DNA from: Acetobacter cibinongensis
GTDB taxonomy: Bacteria > Pseudomonadota > Alphaproteobacteria > Acetobacterales > Acetobacteraceae
Length of the DNA stretch: 64,000 nt
NCBI RefSeq assembly: GCF_000963925.1
Contig: NZ_BAMV01000011.1
Location: forward strand, 215,493 to 279,492
Direction: 5' to 3'
Below, one piece after another: positions 24,871 to 32,397 of the stretch (position 1 is its first letter; every line of letters starts with the position of its first letter). The translations under genes were made by a program, and so were the position numbers. Below the pieces are notes generated by a model. It searched no databases and was not told the DNA's origin. It was given only the letters and a program-made list of their open reading frames with translations.

Positions 24871-26196
24871 ATGCGTATAGCCATGATTGGCGGCGGGTAT
24901 GTCGGGCTGGTGTCAGGCGCATGTTTTGCCGAATTTGGCATTAACGTGTCTGTGGTTGAAACAAACCCCACCCGTCTCTCCGCCCTGCGTGAAGGGCGTA
25001 TTCCCATTTATGAACCCGGGTTGGATGCTCTGGTTGCCTCCAATAGTCAGGCTGGCCGTCTTACCTTTGGGGATGACATTGCACAGGCTGTTGCCGGGGC
25101 CGCCGCAGTTTTTATTGCTGTTGGCACCCCACCGCGCAATGGGGATGGTGCCGCGGACCTGCAATATGTTCACGCTGCCGCCCGCCAGATTGCGGAAGCC
25201 CTGACGGGCTATGCGGTTATTGTGACCAAATCAACCGTGCCTGTTGGCACCAGCCGCCGCATTGCTGAGATTATCCGCAGAACCCGGCCAGAGGCTGACT
25301 TTGATGTAGCCTCTAACCCCGAGTTTCTGCGTGAGGGCAGTGCTATTGGTGACTTCATGCGTCCTGACCGTGTGATTATCGGGCTGGACCAGAAGCGCCC
25401 GGAACGTGCCGCTCAGGCTGAAGCCGTGCTGCGCCAAGTGTACCGCCCCCTTGCCAGCAGCGAGGCCACTTTGCTGTTCACCGGCCTGGAAACGGCCGAG
25501 TTGACCAAGTATGCCTCCAACTCGTTCCTTGCCATGAAAATCTCGTTTATTAATGAAATGGCGGATCTGTGCGAAAAACTGGGTGCGGATGTGCATGAAC
25601 TTGCACGTGGCATGGGGCTGGATACGCGTATTGGGCGGGACTTTCTTCAGCCCGGCCCAGGGTATGGTGGCTCCTGCTTTCCCAAGGACACGCTGGCTCT
25701 ATCCCGCATAGCGCAGGAAGCCCACAGCGCCAGCCGTCTGGTTGAGACAACTGTGCAGGTGAACGAGGCCCGCAAGGCTGGCATGGCTGGCCGCATTGCC
25801 AGTGCATGTGGTGGCTCTGTTGCAGGCAAGACCGTAGGGGTGCTGGGGCTGACTTTCAAACCGGAAACGGATGATATGCGGGAGTCAGCGTCCATTCCCA
25901 TCCTGCACCGTCTGGCAGAAGCTGGAGCGACCATTCGTGCATTTGACCCTGTTGGTATGGATGCAGCCAAGCCGTTGCTGCCTGAGGGGGTTGTGTATTG
26001 TGCCGATGCGCTGGAAGTGGCGGATCAGGCAGACGTACTGGTTGTGCTGACGGAGTGGAATATTTTCCGTGCACTCTCCCCCAATGAAATTGCAAAACGG
26101 ATGCGTAGCGGTGTTGTGGTGGACCTGCGCAATATTTTCGACCCGCAGGCCATGCGGGCTGCGGGGCTTACCTATCAGTCTGTCGGGCGGCCTTGA
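24871..26196 (+). CDS. ugd: UDP-glucose 6-dehydrogenase
   Basis: Oxidises UDP-glucose to UDP-glucuronate with 2 NAD+, feeding surface polysaccharide synthesis. The N-terminal NAD domain has G-G-G-Y-V-G-L-V-S-G, followed by S-T-V-P-V-G-T and N-P-E-F-L-R-E-G. The catalytic Cys269 is in G-G-S-C-F-P-K-D. The C-terminal domain opens with G-L-T-F-K-P-E-T-D-D-M-R-E. The start at 24871 has GGGAG 8 bases upstream and begins M-R-I-A-M-I-G, giving 441 residues. An earlier in-frame ATG (24814) would add 19 residues that precede the Rossmann strand and is unlikely. Confidence 0.95.
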   Translation: MRIAMIGGGYVGLVSGACFAEFGINVSVVETNPTRLSALREGRIPIYEPGLDALVASNSQAGRLTFGDDIAQAVAGAAAVFIAVGTPPRNGDGAADLQYVHAAARQIAEALTGYAVIVTKSTVPVGTSRRIAEIIRRTRPEADFDVASNPEFLREGSAIGDFMRPDRVIIGLDQKRPERAAQAEAVLRQVYRPLASSEATLLFTGLETAELTKYASNSFLAMKISFINEMADLCEKLGADVHELARGMGLDTRIGRDFLQPGPGYGGSCFPKDTLALSRIAQEAHSASRLVETTVQVNEARKAGMAGRIASACGGSVAGKTVGVLGLTFKPETDDMRESASIPILHRLAEAGATIRAFDPVGMDAAKPLLPEGVVYCADALEVADQADVLVVLTEWNIFRALSPNEIAKRMRSGVVVDLRNIFDPQAMRAAGLTYQSVGRP

Positions 26197-26205
26197 GGAA
26201 TGTGT

Positions 26206-26229
26206 CATCAGGCACCAGATTGCCTGATG
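26206..26229. terminator. Hairpin between ugd and radA
   Basis: A 9-base perfect stem (26206-26214 with 26221-26229) and 6-base loop without a T-tract. It could slow transcription or fold in the leader of radA, 20 bases before its start codon. Confidence 0.4.
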
Positions 26230-26249
26230 TATGACAGGGAGAAGTAAGC

Positions 26250-27638
26250 GTGGCTAAAAAACCGTCCCGCCAGTTTGTGTGCCGCAATTGTGGGACGGCT
26301 TACCCCAAGTGGGTTGGCCAGTGTGAAGCCTGCGGTGAGTGGAACACGCTGGAAGAAGAAACAGTTGAGCCGCTGGCAGCCTCCACAGCTTCGGGTTCTG
26401 CAAAAGGTCGGCGGATCAAACTGGAGGGGTTGGACGGTATAGCCAAGCCACCGCCCCGCATTGAGACGACCATTGCAGAGTTTGACCGCGTACTAGGGGG
26501 CGGCCTCGTACCGGCCTCTGTGGTGCTGGTAGGGGGCGACCCCGGAATTGGTAAATCGACCCTGCTGCTGCAAGCCGCGTGCCGCCTGGCGGGCAATGGC
26601 GAGCGCGTTCTCTATATCTCCGGGGAAGAAGCTGTTGATCAGATCCGCCTGCGCGCCCTGCGTCTTGGGGTGGGGACGACAAAACTCGACCTCGCGGCTT
26701 CCATTAACGTAGCCGATATCGTCTCAACCCTTGAGGCAGAGACAGACGTTAAAGCTGTGATTATCGACTCTATCCAGACCATGTGGCTGGAAACCGTGGC
26801 CAGTGCGCCCGGGACGGTCTCGCAGGTCAGGGCGTGTGCGTTTGAGCTTATCCGGCTGGCTAAACGGCGAGGGTTCAGCCTTATTCTTGTGGGGCATGTC
26901 ACCAAAGAAGGGGCGTTGGCTGGCCCTCGTGTGCTGGAACACATGGTGGATGCCGTGATGTATTTTGAAGGCGACCGGGGGCATCAGTTCCGCATTTTGC
27001 GGGCGGCCAAAAACCGCTTTGGCGCTACGGATGAGATTGGCGTTTTTGCCATGACAGATCGAGGGTTGGAAGAAGTCAGCAACCCGTCAGCATTGTTTTT
27101 GGCAGAGCGGCGGGGAAACATTGCCGGGTCTGCTGTTTTTGCAGGCCTTGAAGGGACACGGCCTGTACTGTTGGAAGTGCAGGCGCTGCTCTCTCCCAAA
27201 AGTGGCGATGGCGCACCACGCAGGGCTGTTGTGGGGTGGGATACAGGGCGGTTGTCCATGCTGCTGGCCGTGTTGGAAACCCGATGCGGCCTTAAATTAT
27301 CGGGCATGGATGTTTATCTGAACTTTGCCGGTGGGTTGAAAGTGGCGGAGCCAGCAGCCGACCTTGCTGTGGCAGCCGCGCTTATTTCCGCGGCCAGTGG
27401 CGTCCCCACAAGCTCTGGCGAAGTCTATTTTGGTGAAGTCGGTTTGTCAGGTGAGGTCCGGCAGGTCGCGCAGGCAGATGCCCGTTTGAAAGAAGCGGCC
27501 AAACTGGGTTTTGATCAGGCAACCTTGCCTCGGCGCGTTGCGCGGGGGACTGTCCGCAATAAGCCGCCCGAAGGTCTGGCCCTGCGTGAGTTGGGGCATT
27601 TGTCTGATTTGATTGGCGCAGACATGGACGCTGAATAA
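26250..27638 (+). CDS. radA: DNA repair protein RadA (Sms)
   Basis: RecA-like branch-migration helicase of 462 residues. The four-cysteine zinc finger uses C11, C14, C25 and C28 (C-R-N-C...C-E-A-C-G). The ATPase has Walker A G-G-D-P-G-I-G-K-S-T, the RadA-specific K-N-R-F-G motif in A-A-K-N-R-F-G-A-T-D-E, and Walker B. A Lon-protease-like C-terminal domain follows with A-V-A-A-A-L-I-S-A and F-G-E-V-G-L-S-G-E-V-R. The start is GTG 26250 behind AGGGAGAAG. Sequence and length are typical. Confidence 0.96.
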   Translation: MAKKPSRQFVCRNCGTAYPKWVGQCEACGEWNTLEEETVEPLAASTASGSAKGRRIKLEGLDGIAKPPPRIETTIAEFDRVLGGGLVPASVVLVGGDPGIGKSTLLLQAACRLAGNGERVLYISGEEAVDQIRLRALRLGVGTTKLDLAASINVADIVSTLEAETDVKAVIIDSIQTMWLETVASAPGTVSQVRACAFELIRLAKRRGFSLILVGHVTKEGALAGPRVLEHMVDAVMYFEGDRGHQFRILRAAKNRFGATDEIGVFAMTDRGLEEVSNPSALFLAERRGNIAGSAVFAGLEGTRPVLLEVQALLSPKSGDGAPRRAVVGWDTGRLSMLLAVLETRCGLKLSGMDVYLNFAGGLKVAEPAADLAVAAALISAASGVPTSSGEVYFGEVGLSGEVRQVAQADARLKEAAKLGFDQATLPRRVARGTVRNKPPEGLALRELGHLSDLIGADMDAE

Positions 27639-27705
27639 GCCAGCAGGCGATAAAAGTGGATTGTCAGGGCGTGTGAAATCAGTATAGTGCGCGTCACACG
27701 CTTAC

Positions 27706-27779
27706 GCGGATGTAGTTCAATGGTAGAACGGCAGCTTCCCAAGCTGCATACGGGGGTTCGATTCCCCTCATCCGCTCCA
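27706..27779 (+). tRNA. tRNA-Gly (anticodon CCC)
   Basis: A complete cloverleaf of 74 bases including an encoded CCA. The 7-base acceptor stem pairs 27706-27712 with 27769-27775, and T at 27776 is the discriminator. The anticodon stem GCAGC/GCTGC encloses loop TTCCCAA, so the anticodon is CCC (reads GGG). The T-arm is GGGGG-TTCGATT-CCCCT in essence. It follows radA by 67 bases. Confidence 0.96.
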
Positions 27780-28482
27780 GCCTGTTTTTCCCTAAAAACA
27801 CACAGTTATATGGCTCTTGTCAGTGTTGTCGTGCGCTGAAGAGCGCGCTCACCTGCGTGTGAGAATACGCCCTCAGATTGGCGTCTTAAAAAATGGCTTA
27901 GTGCCTAATGTTCCACGCTGGATGGCGCATTCCTTCCAGACAAGAGCCTTTGGGATATGGCACTTAGAGTTTTGTATCAAATTTATGTGACGTTTCTTCT
28001 TTGTAAATATTCAAAATCTTTTATTTTATTTCAAAATCGAAATAGAGTCTTTTCACCCAAGAAAATTCCAAAAACACTTTCGCGCAGACTACAAACGCAA
28101 AAAAAATTAAGAATTTTTGGGCATAGAATCGTTTATAATTCTCAATTCCGGCCATGAAACGATCACGATGTATTGAGATATATTTTGATTTATTTATAAT
28201 GTTACAAAATGCATCACCTTGTATTTGGGTGAATCCGTAGAAAAATCGCCTTGAAAATAATATATCCTCATGTAGAGTTTATATTACGTTGAAGATAATA
28301 TATGGTCTACTTTGTTCGTGATTGTAACCATGCTCAGGAATTTCTTGAGCAGGAGGAGTGAAGCCGCTTTTTGCATTGGGTACCTCACAAAAATAACAAG
28401 AATCATGAGGGAGGGCATAGGCATGGAGAACGCACAGTTGAGGGCAGGCGTGTCAGATCAGGCAGGGAGACGCTGAAGAGTT
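27780..28482 (+). other. Long AT-rich gap after tRNA-Gly
   Basis: About 700 bases without a convincing gene. The first 150 have host-like GC content and small hairpins; about 27960-28330 is strongly AT-rich. A 66-codon frame at 27957-28157 has implausible composition. A near-perfect 15-base direct repeat (28251-28265 and 28289-28303, one mismatch) and an inverted repeat TGCTCA/TGAGCA (28331-28336 with 28346-28351) lie just before the porin gene and may be regulatory. A tRNA 3' end beside AT-rich sequence is also where an integrated element may once have been. Confidence 0.4.
28331..28351. promoter_or_regulatory. Inverted repeat upstream of the outer-membrane protein gene
   Basis: A 6-base inverted repeat with 9-base spacing (TGCTCA-N9-TGAGCA), about 130 bases before the start codon. 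Its size suits a dimeric regulator. The regulator is unknown. Confidence 0.3.
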
Positions 28483-30009
28483 ATGCGTCGTTTAGTGTAT
28501 TCAAGCCTGGTGCTCGGTGCTGTTGCATCCCTGTCGTCTTACGCGAAGGCGGAAAAAACGCTGGTATCCGTTGGGGGGCTAACGGTGCAGGGTGGTCTGG
28601 ACATTGGTGGCGCGGCCTTTTACCTGCCCGATGTCAATTTTGGCGCGGGGTCTTACGCTCCCCACTCTGATGGCCAGTATAAACGTACCAAAAGCCCTGC
28701 ATCTGGCGAGTTATATGGCAAGCCTATACTGACAGGTCGGTGGGACTGGGGGCACGGCGTTGCCGTTATTGGCACGGCATCCGCGCTGGGTGCAGCAACA
28801 CTTGGGCATGGGGACGGACAAATCATGTCCCAAACCTCAGGGTCGCCACACTCCATTTATCTTGAAGAAGCCAACATTGGCCTGACCATGCCTGTGCGGA
28901 TTGCCCACGCCCCACATACCCTCACAGTGCTCGGTGGCAGGCAGGCTTTTATTGTTGATGATGGTTTTTTGATTGGTAAGGGCACCTATAGTGCAGGCCG
29001 AAGAGGGGCATGGTGGTATGCGCCGCGTTTTGCCTTCTCTGGGCCGGGCGTTATCAAACTGGAAGGCCAGTCTGTCAGGGCAGATGCCTTTATGCTGGAG
29101 AGCAATACGGATAACGATATTGACAGAGGCTATGACAGGCCAAAAACTAAGTTTGTGGGTTTTGATGTCAGTTGGTTTACCAGCACACCCGGCGGGCATG
29201 GCGGGAGTGTGTATGCGGAGCGTGCCTCTTATGTAACGCTCACATATTTTCATGTGCGGGATGCAGATACCTCGTCAGGATATGATCGCTCAGCCCGCGC
29301 AGACCGTAACGGCATGAATGTAGCATCCCTCAGTTGGGGTGGGACATTGTTCCCTGTAAAAGCACTTGGAATTTCAAAAAATTTCACATTTTACGGGAGC
29401 TTCGTTGCTGAACAGAATAGCCATGCGGGCAATGGCTACAAATCTGTAGAAGCATACGGCATGTATTTTGAACCGGGATACCGGTTTACGATGCTGCCAT
29501 GGCAACCAAAGATTTTTTACCGCTACACGCAGTTTGGTGGCGGTAAAAACCCTAACGGCACAGTCAAGAGAAGTTACGATACGTTCTTCCTGTACGATGG
29601 CAAACGCTATTGCTACGGCGGGTATTGGCCGGGTGAAATTGTAGGTATGTATCTTGCGCCTCTCTCAAACCTCAAGGTGCAGCAGTTTGACCTGACCGTG
29701 ACGGCGCCCTTTCATCTCATGAAACCGGAAGATGGCTTGAAGCTTGGGGTGCATTATTACAATCTGTCCTTGTTGCACCCATCAGGCGCAGGGTTGCGGA
29801 ATGTGGCCAACCATATTTCTGACGAGGTTGATGTCACGGCAGAATACGCAATGAATGCAACTACATCCGCAGCGCTTGCTGGAGGGATGGCTTTTTCCGG
29901 ACCATCAGGCAAGGCGCTTGCACAAGCCGGATTGCCCGGGGGGTACCCTATGCCAAAAATAAGCAGGCATTCCGGTATTCTGGAATTCTATTTCTACAAA
30001 CACTTCTGA
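28483..30009 (+). CDS. Outer-membrane beta-barrel protein, porin/alginate-export-like
   Basis: A 508-residue protein with a signal peptide ending near residue 23 (S-Y-A-K-A). It is rich in Gly, Tyr and alternating hydrophobic strands (T-L-T-Y-F-H-V-R-D, F-E-P-G-Y-R-F-T-M) and ends F-Y-F-Y-K-H-F, the terminal aromatic signature recognised by the BAM machinery. Long extracellular-style loops and a carbohydrate-porin or alginate-export-like pattern are suggested, but I cannot name the substrate. An amino acid permease follows 79 bases downstream on the same strand, so the two may supply one nutrient across both membranes. Confidence 0.75.
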   Translation: MRRLVYSSLVLGAVASLSSYAKAEKTLVSVGGLTVQGGLDIGGAAFYLPDVNFGAGSYAPHSDGQYKRTKSPASGELYGKPILTGRWDWGHGVAVIGTASALGAATLGHGDGQIMSQTSGSPHSIYLEEANIGLTMPVRIAHAPHTLTVLGGRQAFIVDDGFLIGKGTYSAGRRGAWWYAPRFAFSGPGVIKLEGQSVRADAFMLESNTDNDIDRGYDRPKTKFVGFDVSWFTSTPGGHGGSVYAERASYVTLTYFHVRDADTSSGYDRSARADRNGMNVASLSWGGTLFPVKALGISKNFTFYGSFVAEQNSHAGNGYKSVEAYGMYFEPGYRFTMLPWQPKIFYRYTQFGGGKNPNGTVKRSYDTFFLYDGKRYCYGGYWPGEIVGMYLAPLSNLKVQQFDLTVTAPFHLMKPEDGLKLGVHYYNLSLLHPSGAGLRNVANHISDEVDVTAEYAMNATTSAALAGGMAFSGPSGKALAQAGLPGGYPMPKISRHSGILEFYFYKHF

Positions 30010-30088
30010 CAAGACAAATGCGGGGTAGAAATTTCTTTCCGTTTGATAAATGATCTGAGCAAGAAACGAAACTAAGGGACACCAGCAT

Positions 30089-31447
30089 ATGGCCGAACAG
30101 GGCAGCACCACCACACCGGTTTCTGCATCCGGAGGGTTAAAAAACCGGCATATTGCCATGATCGCACTGGGCGGCATTATTGGGGCAGGTCTGTTTGTTG
30201 GCAGCAGTGCGGCCATAGCCACAACCGGCCCTGGTGTGCTGGTTGCTTTTCTGGCGGTTGGTCTGCTGGTTATTCTGGTTATGCGTATGCTGGGCGAACT
30301 GGTTGTAGCTGACCCTGGCCGAGGTTCTTTTGTTGAATATATTCGTGAAGCCCATGGCAACCGTGCAGGGTTTACCGCAGGGTGGCTCTACTGGTTTTTC
30401 TGGGTTGTTGTGTTGGGAAGTGAGGCCATAGCAGGCGCATTGCTGGTGCGGGACTGGGTGGCTTTGCCAGTATGGCTACTCTCACTGCTGCTTATTGTTG
30501 CTTTAAAGCTCATCAATTTTGCAGCACCCCGAATTTTTGGTGAGTGCGAGTTCTGGTTATCCCTCATCAAGGTCCTCAGCATTGTTGCGTTTATTGGTGT
30601 AGCGTTGCTGTATGTGTTGCATGTCTTCGGCCCCGGTGTGCCAGCACTCCATAACTTTATTGGGCATGGCGGGTTTTTCCCGCATGGTATTGTTGCGGTT
30701 CTTGCCATTATTCCAACCATCCTGTTCACAATGATGGGGTCTGAAATTGCAACAGTTGCTGCGGCAGAGTCCTCTGAGCCATCTAAAAATGTTGCGCGGG
30801 TTACGCGCACAATCGGCACGCGTGTAACACTGTTTTATCTCTTCTCTGTGGCCATGGTACTGCTGGTGGTGCCTTGGACGAACATTGTGCCCGGTAAGTC
30901 TCCGTTTGTGACGGCTATGGATACAATGGGCATCCCAGGTGCTGGGCTGTTCATGCGCATTGTTGTCTTGAGCGCTATTTTATCCTGCCTGAATTCCAGC
31001 ATGTATATCACATCCCGTATCCTGACAGAGCTGGCGGGCCGTGGCGATGCACCCTCCAGTCTGGCACGGTCTAACGCGACTACGGTGCCGCGTATGGCGG
31101 TTGTGGTCAGCAGCATTGTCGGGGCATTGGTTGCGTTTTCATCTATCCTGTCCCCAGACACAATTTTTGCGTTTTTGCTGAGCTGTAGCGGCGGGGTTAT
31201 TCTGGTTGTCTATTCGATGATTGTGAGCGCGTATCTGGTAACACGCCGTAGAGCAGAAAAAGCAGGGCAGGCTGAAGGCTTTAACTTACCTTTTTTCCCG
31301 GTCTGCAATTATGTAACCCTGCTGGCTGTTGCGCTGGTTTTCGTTGCTATGATCTTTAATGATGCTGAGCGCATGACGGCCCTTGCCAGCCTTGGTACAT
31401 CCATTGCGTTTTATGGCGCAGCATGTGTTTGGAGCAGGCGGTCCTGA
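30089..31447 (+). CDS. Amino acid permease, GABA permease-like (APC superfamily)
   Basis: An inner-membrane amino acid:H+ symporter of 452 residues with 12 spans. The TM1 signature A-L-G-G-I-I-G-A-G-L-F-V-G-S and the following G-P-G-V-L-V are typical of the AAT subfamily (GabP, AroP, LysP). The E-x-x-x-V-A-A-A-E-S block in TM6-TM7 (I-A-T-V-A-A-A-E-S) is also conserved. GabP-like is the best guess; the exact amino acid cannot be read. An AAGGGA lies upstream of ATG 30089. Just downstream is a terminator, and putA lies 1 kb away. Confidence 0.85.
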   Translation: MAEQGSTTTPVSASGGLKNRHIAMIALGGIIGAGLFVGSSAAIATTGPGVLVAFLAVGLLVILVMRMLGELVVADPGRGSFVEYIREAHGNRAGFTAGWLYWFFWVVVLGSEAIAGALLVRDWVALPVWLLSLLLIVALKLINFAAPRIFGECEFWLSLIKVLSIVAFIGVALLYVLHVFGPGVPALHNFIGHGGFFPHGIVAVLAIIPTILFTMMGSEIATVAAAESSEPSKNVARVTRTIGTRVTLFYLFSVAMVLLVVPWTNIVPGKSPFVTAMDTMGIPGAGLFMRIVVLSAILSCLNSSMYITSRILTELAGRGDAPSSLARSNATTVPRMAVVVSSIVGALVAFSSILSPDTIFAFLLSCSGGVILVVYSMIVSAYLVTRRRAEKAGQAEGFNLPFFPVCNYVTLLAVALVFVAMIFNDAERMTALASLGTSIAFYGAACVWSRRS

Positions 31448-31473
31448 ACCAGCCCGCACAGGCTGTTCTTTGC

Positions 31474-31508
31474 ACCCCTGCCGCATAACTGTGGCAGGGG
31501 TATTTTTT
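31474..31508 (+). terminator. Terminator after the amino acid permease
   Basis: A 9-base GC-rich stem (31474-31482 with 31493-31501), extendable by imperfect pairs, followed by a run of seven T residues. Confidence 0.88.
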
Positions 31509-31537
31509 TGTGTGAAGAGCCGGGCCGCCTTTTGGCG

Positions 31538-32221
31538 TTAATGCACGATCAGATTATCCAGACCCGCTAACAACCGATGCTCACGTAGGTACAGCAATGT
31601 GCCAGCGGACAAAATGGTGCCACCTGCGACGGCAATCGCTAAAGAGATGCTGTGGCTGGAGACAAGAGTGCCAATCACGGCACCAACAAAAAGACCGCAG
31701 ATGGCTGAAAGCCTACGCCACGTTCCGGGGTTTTTGCCGCCCGCAAACGGGCTATTATGGGCAAGGCCGTGCAGCAACATTGTGGCGGCGGGCAGGCTCA
31801 TATCAGCTACTTTTGCGTGGCGTGTGGCAGACGTTTGCATCCCCATGGCAAAAGCCAGCAAGGCAAGCGTGATATAGGTTCTGCCAGGCGGGTTGGCTGC
31901 CCAGACCAATGCGGTAAGCCCCACCAATAGCCCCACGCGTAACAAAATATCGCCTACCGCATATCGGATGCTGCGGTCACGCCGCGTAAGCCTGCCGCCG
32001 GTCATGGCGCCCAGAAGGTAAAAGCCAATAGCCTCAAACCCGGACAGAACAATGGTTTCTGATGTTGCTATATGGACGGCCATCAACAGCACTGTTGCTG
32101 TCATATAGCCTGCAAAAATTTTCAGATGCAGCAGGGAAATGGCGTCGAGCATGCCCATGGCCATGGTTACCAGAATAATGGCGGCAACCAGTCTAGGGTC
32201 ATGTCCTGCGCGGGTGCTCAT
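31538..32221 (-). CDS. DUF1275 (YoaK) family membrane protein
   Basis: A 227-residue inner-membrane protein with six or seven predicted spans. The DUF1275 pattern is present: G-M-L-D-A-I-S-L-L (D-A near the first span), F-A-G-Y-M-T-A-T-V-L (the M-T-G/A-N/T motif), and A-F-A-M-G-M-Q-T-S-A-T-R. A conserved element of the family is the T-G-N motif, which here reads M-T-A-T, a deviation. The function of the family is unknown. It is 176 bases downstream of putA on the same strand. Confidence 0.82.
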   Translation of the reverse strand: MSTRAGHDPRLVAAIILVTMAMGMLDAISLLHLKIFAGYMTATVLLMAVHIATSETIVLSGFEAIGFYLLGAMTGGRLTRRDRSIRYAVGDILLRVGLLVGLTALVWAANPPGRTYITLALLAFAMGMQTSATRHAKVADMSLPAATMLLHGLAHNSPFAGGKNPGTWRRLSAICGLFVGAVIGTLVSSHSISLAIAVAGGTILSAGTLLYLREHRLLAGLDNLIVH

Positions 32222-32349
32222 GATAGCTCCAGATTTATATATTGAAGAAATGGATAAGAGAGAGGGGTCTCATACCACTTTCTGGCCCATTTGTATGTGT
32301 TTTACGGCAGGGCCGTGTTGCATCCGGTGCAGACCCGGCCTTGCAATGG

Positions 32350-32378
32350 CCCCCACGCCTGTCAGACAGGTGTGGGGG
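32350..32378 (-). terminator. Hairpin after putA
   Basis: A strong GC-rich inverted repeat (arms of about 13-14 bases, one mismatch) lies 20 bases after the putA stop. No T-tract follows on the minus strand, so termination may be partial and leave read-through to the DUF1275 gene. Confidence 0.5.
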
Positions 32379-32397
32379 AGAACCATACGGGATTTGG

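Noticed and set aside
24636..25007. N-terminal extension of mlaE
   Set aside because: Adds 124 Pro/Thr/Cys-rich residues unlike MlaE and overlaps the ugd start on the other strand; the family length supports the start at 24635.
27957..28157. 66-codon frame in the AT-rich gap
   Set aside because: Residue composition (runs of Ile, Phe, Lys and Arg) is what AT-rich non-coding DNA gives; no ribosome site or family.
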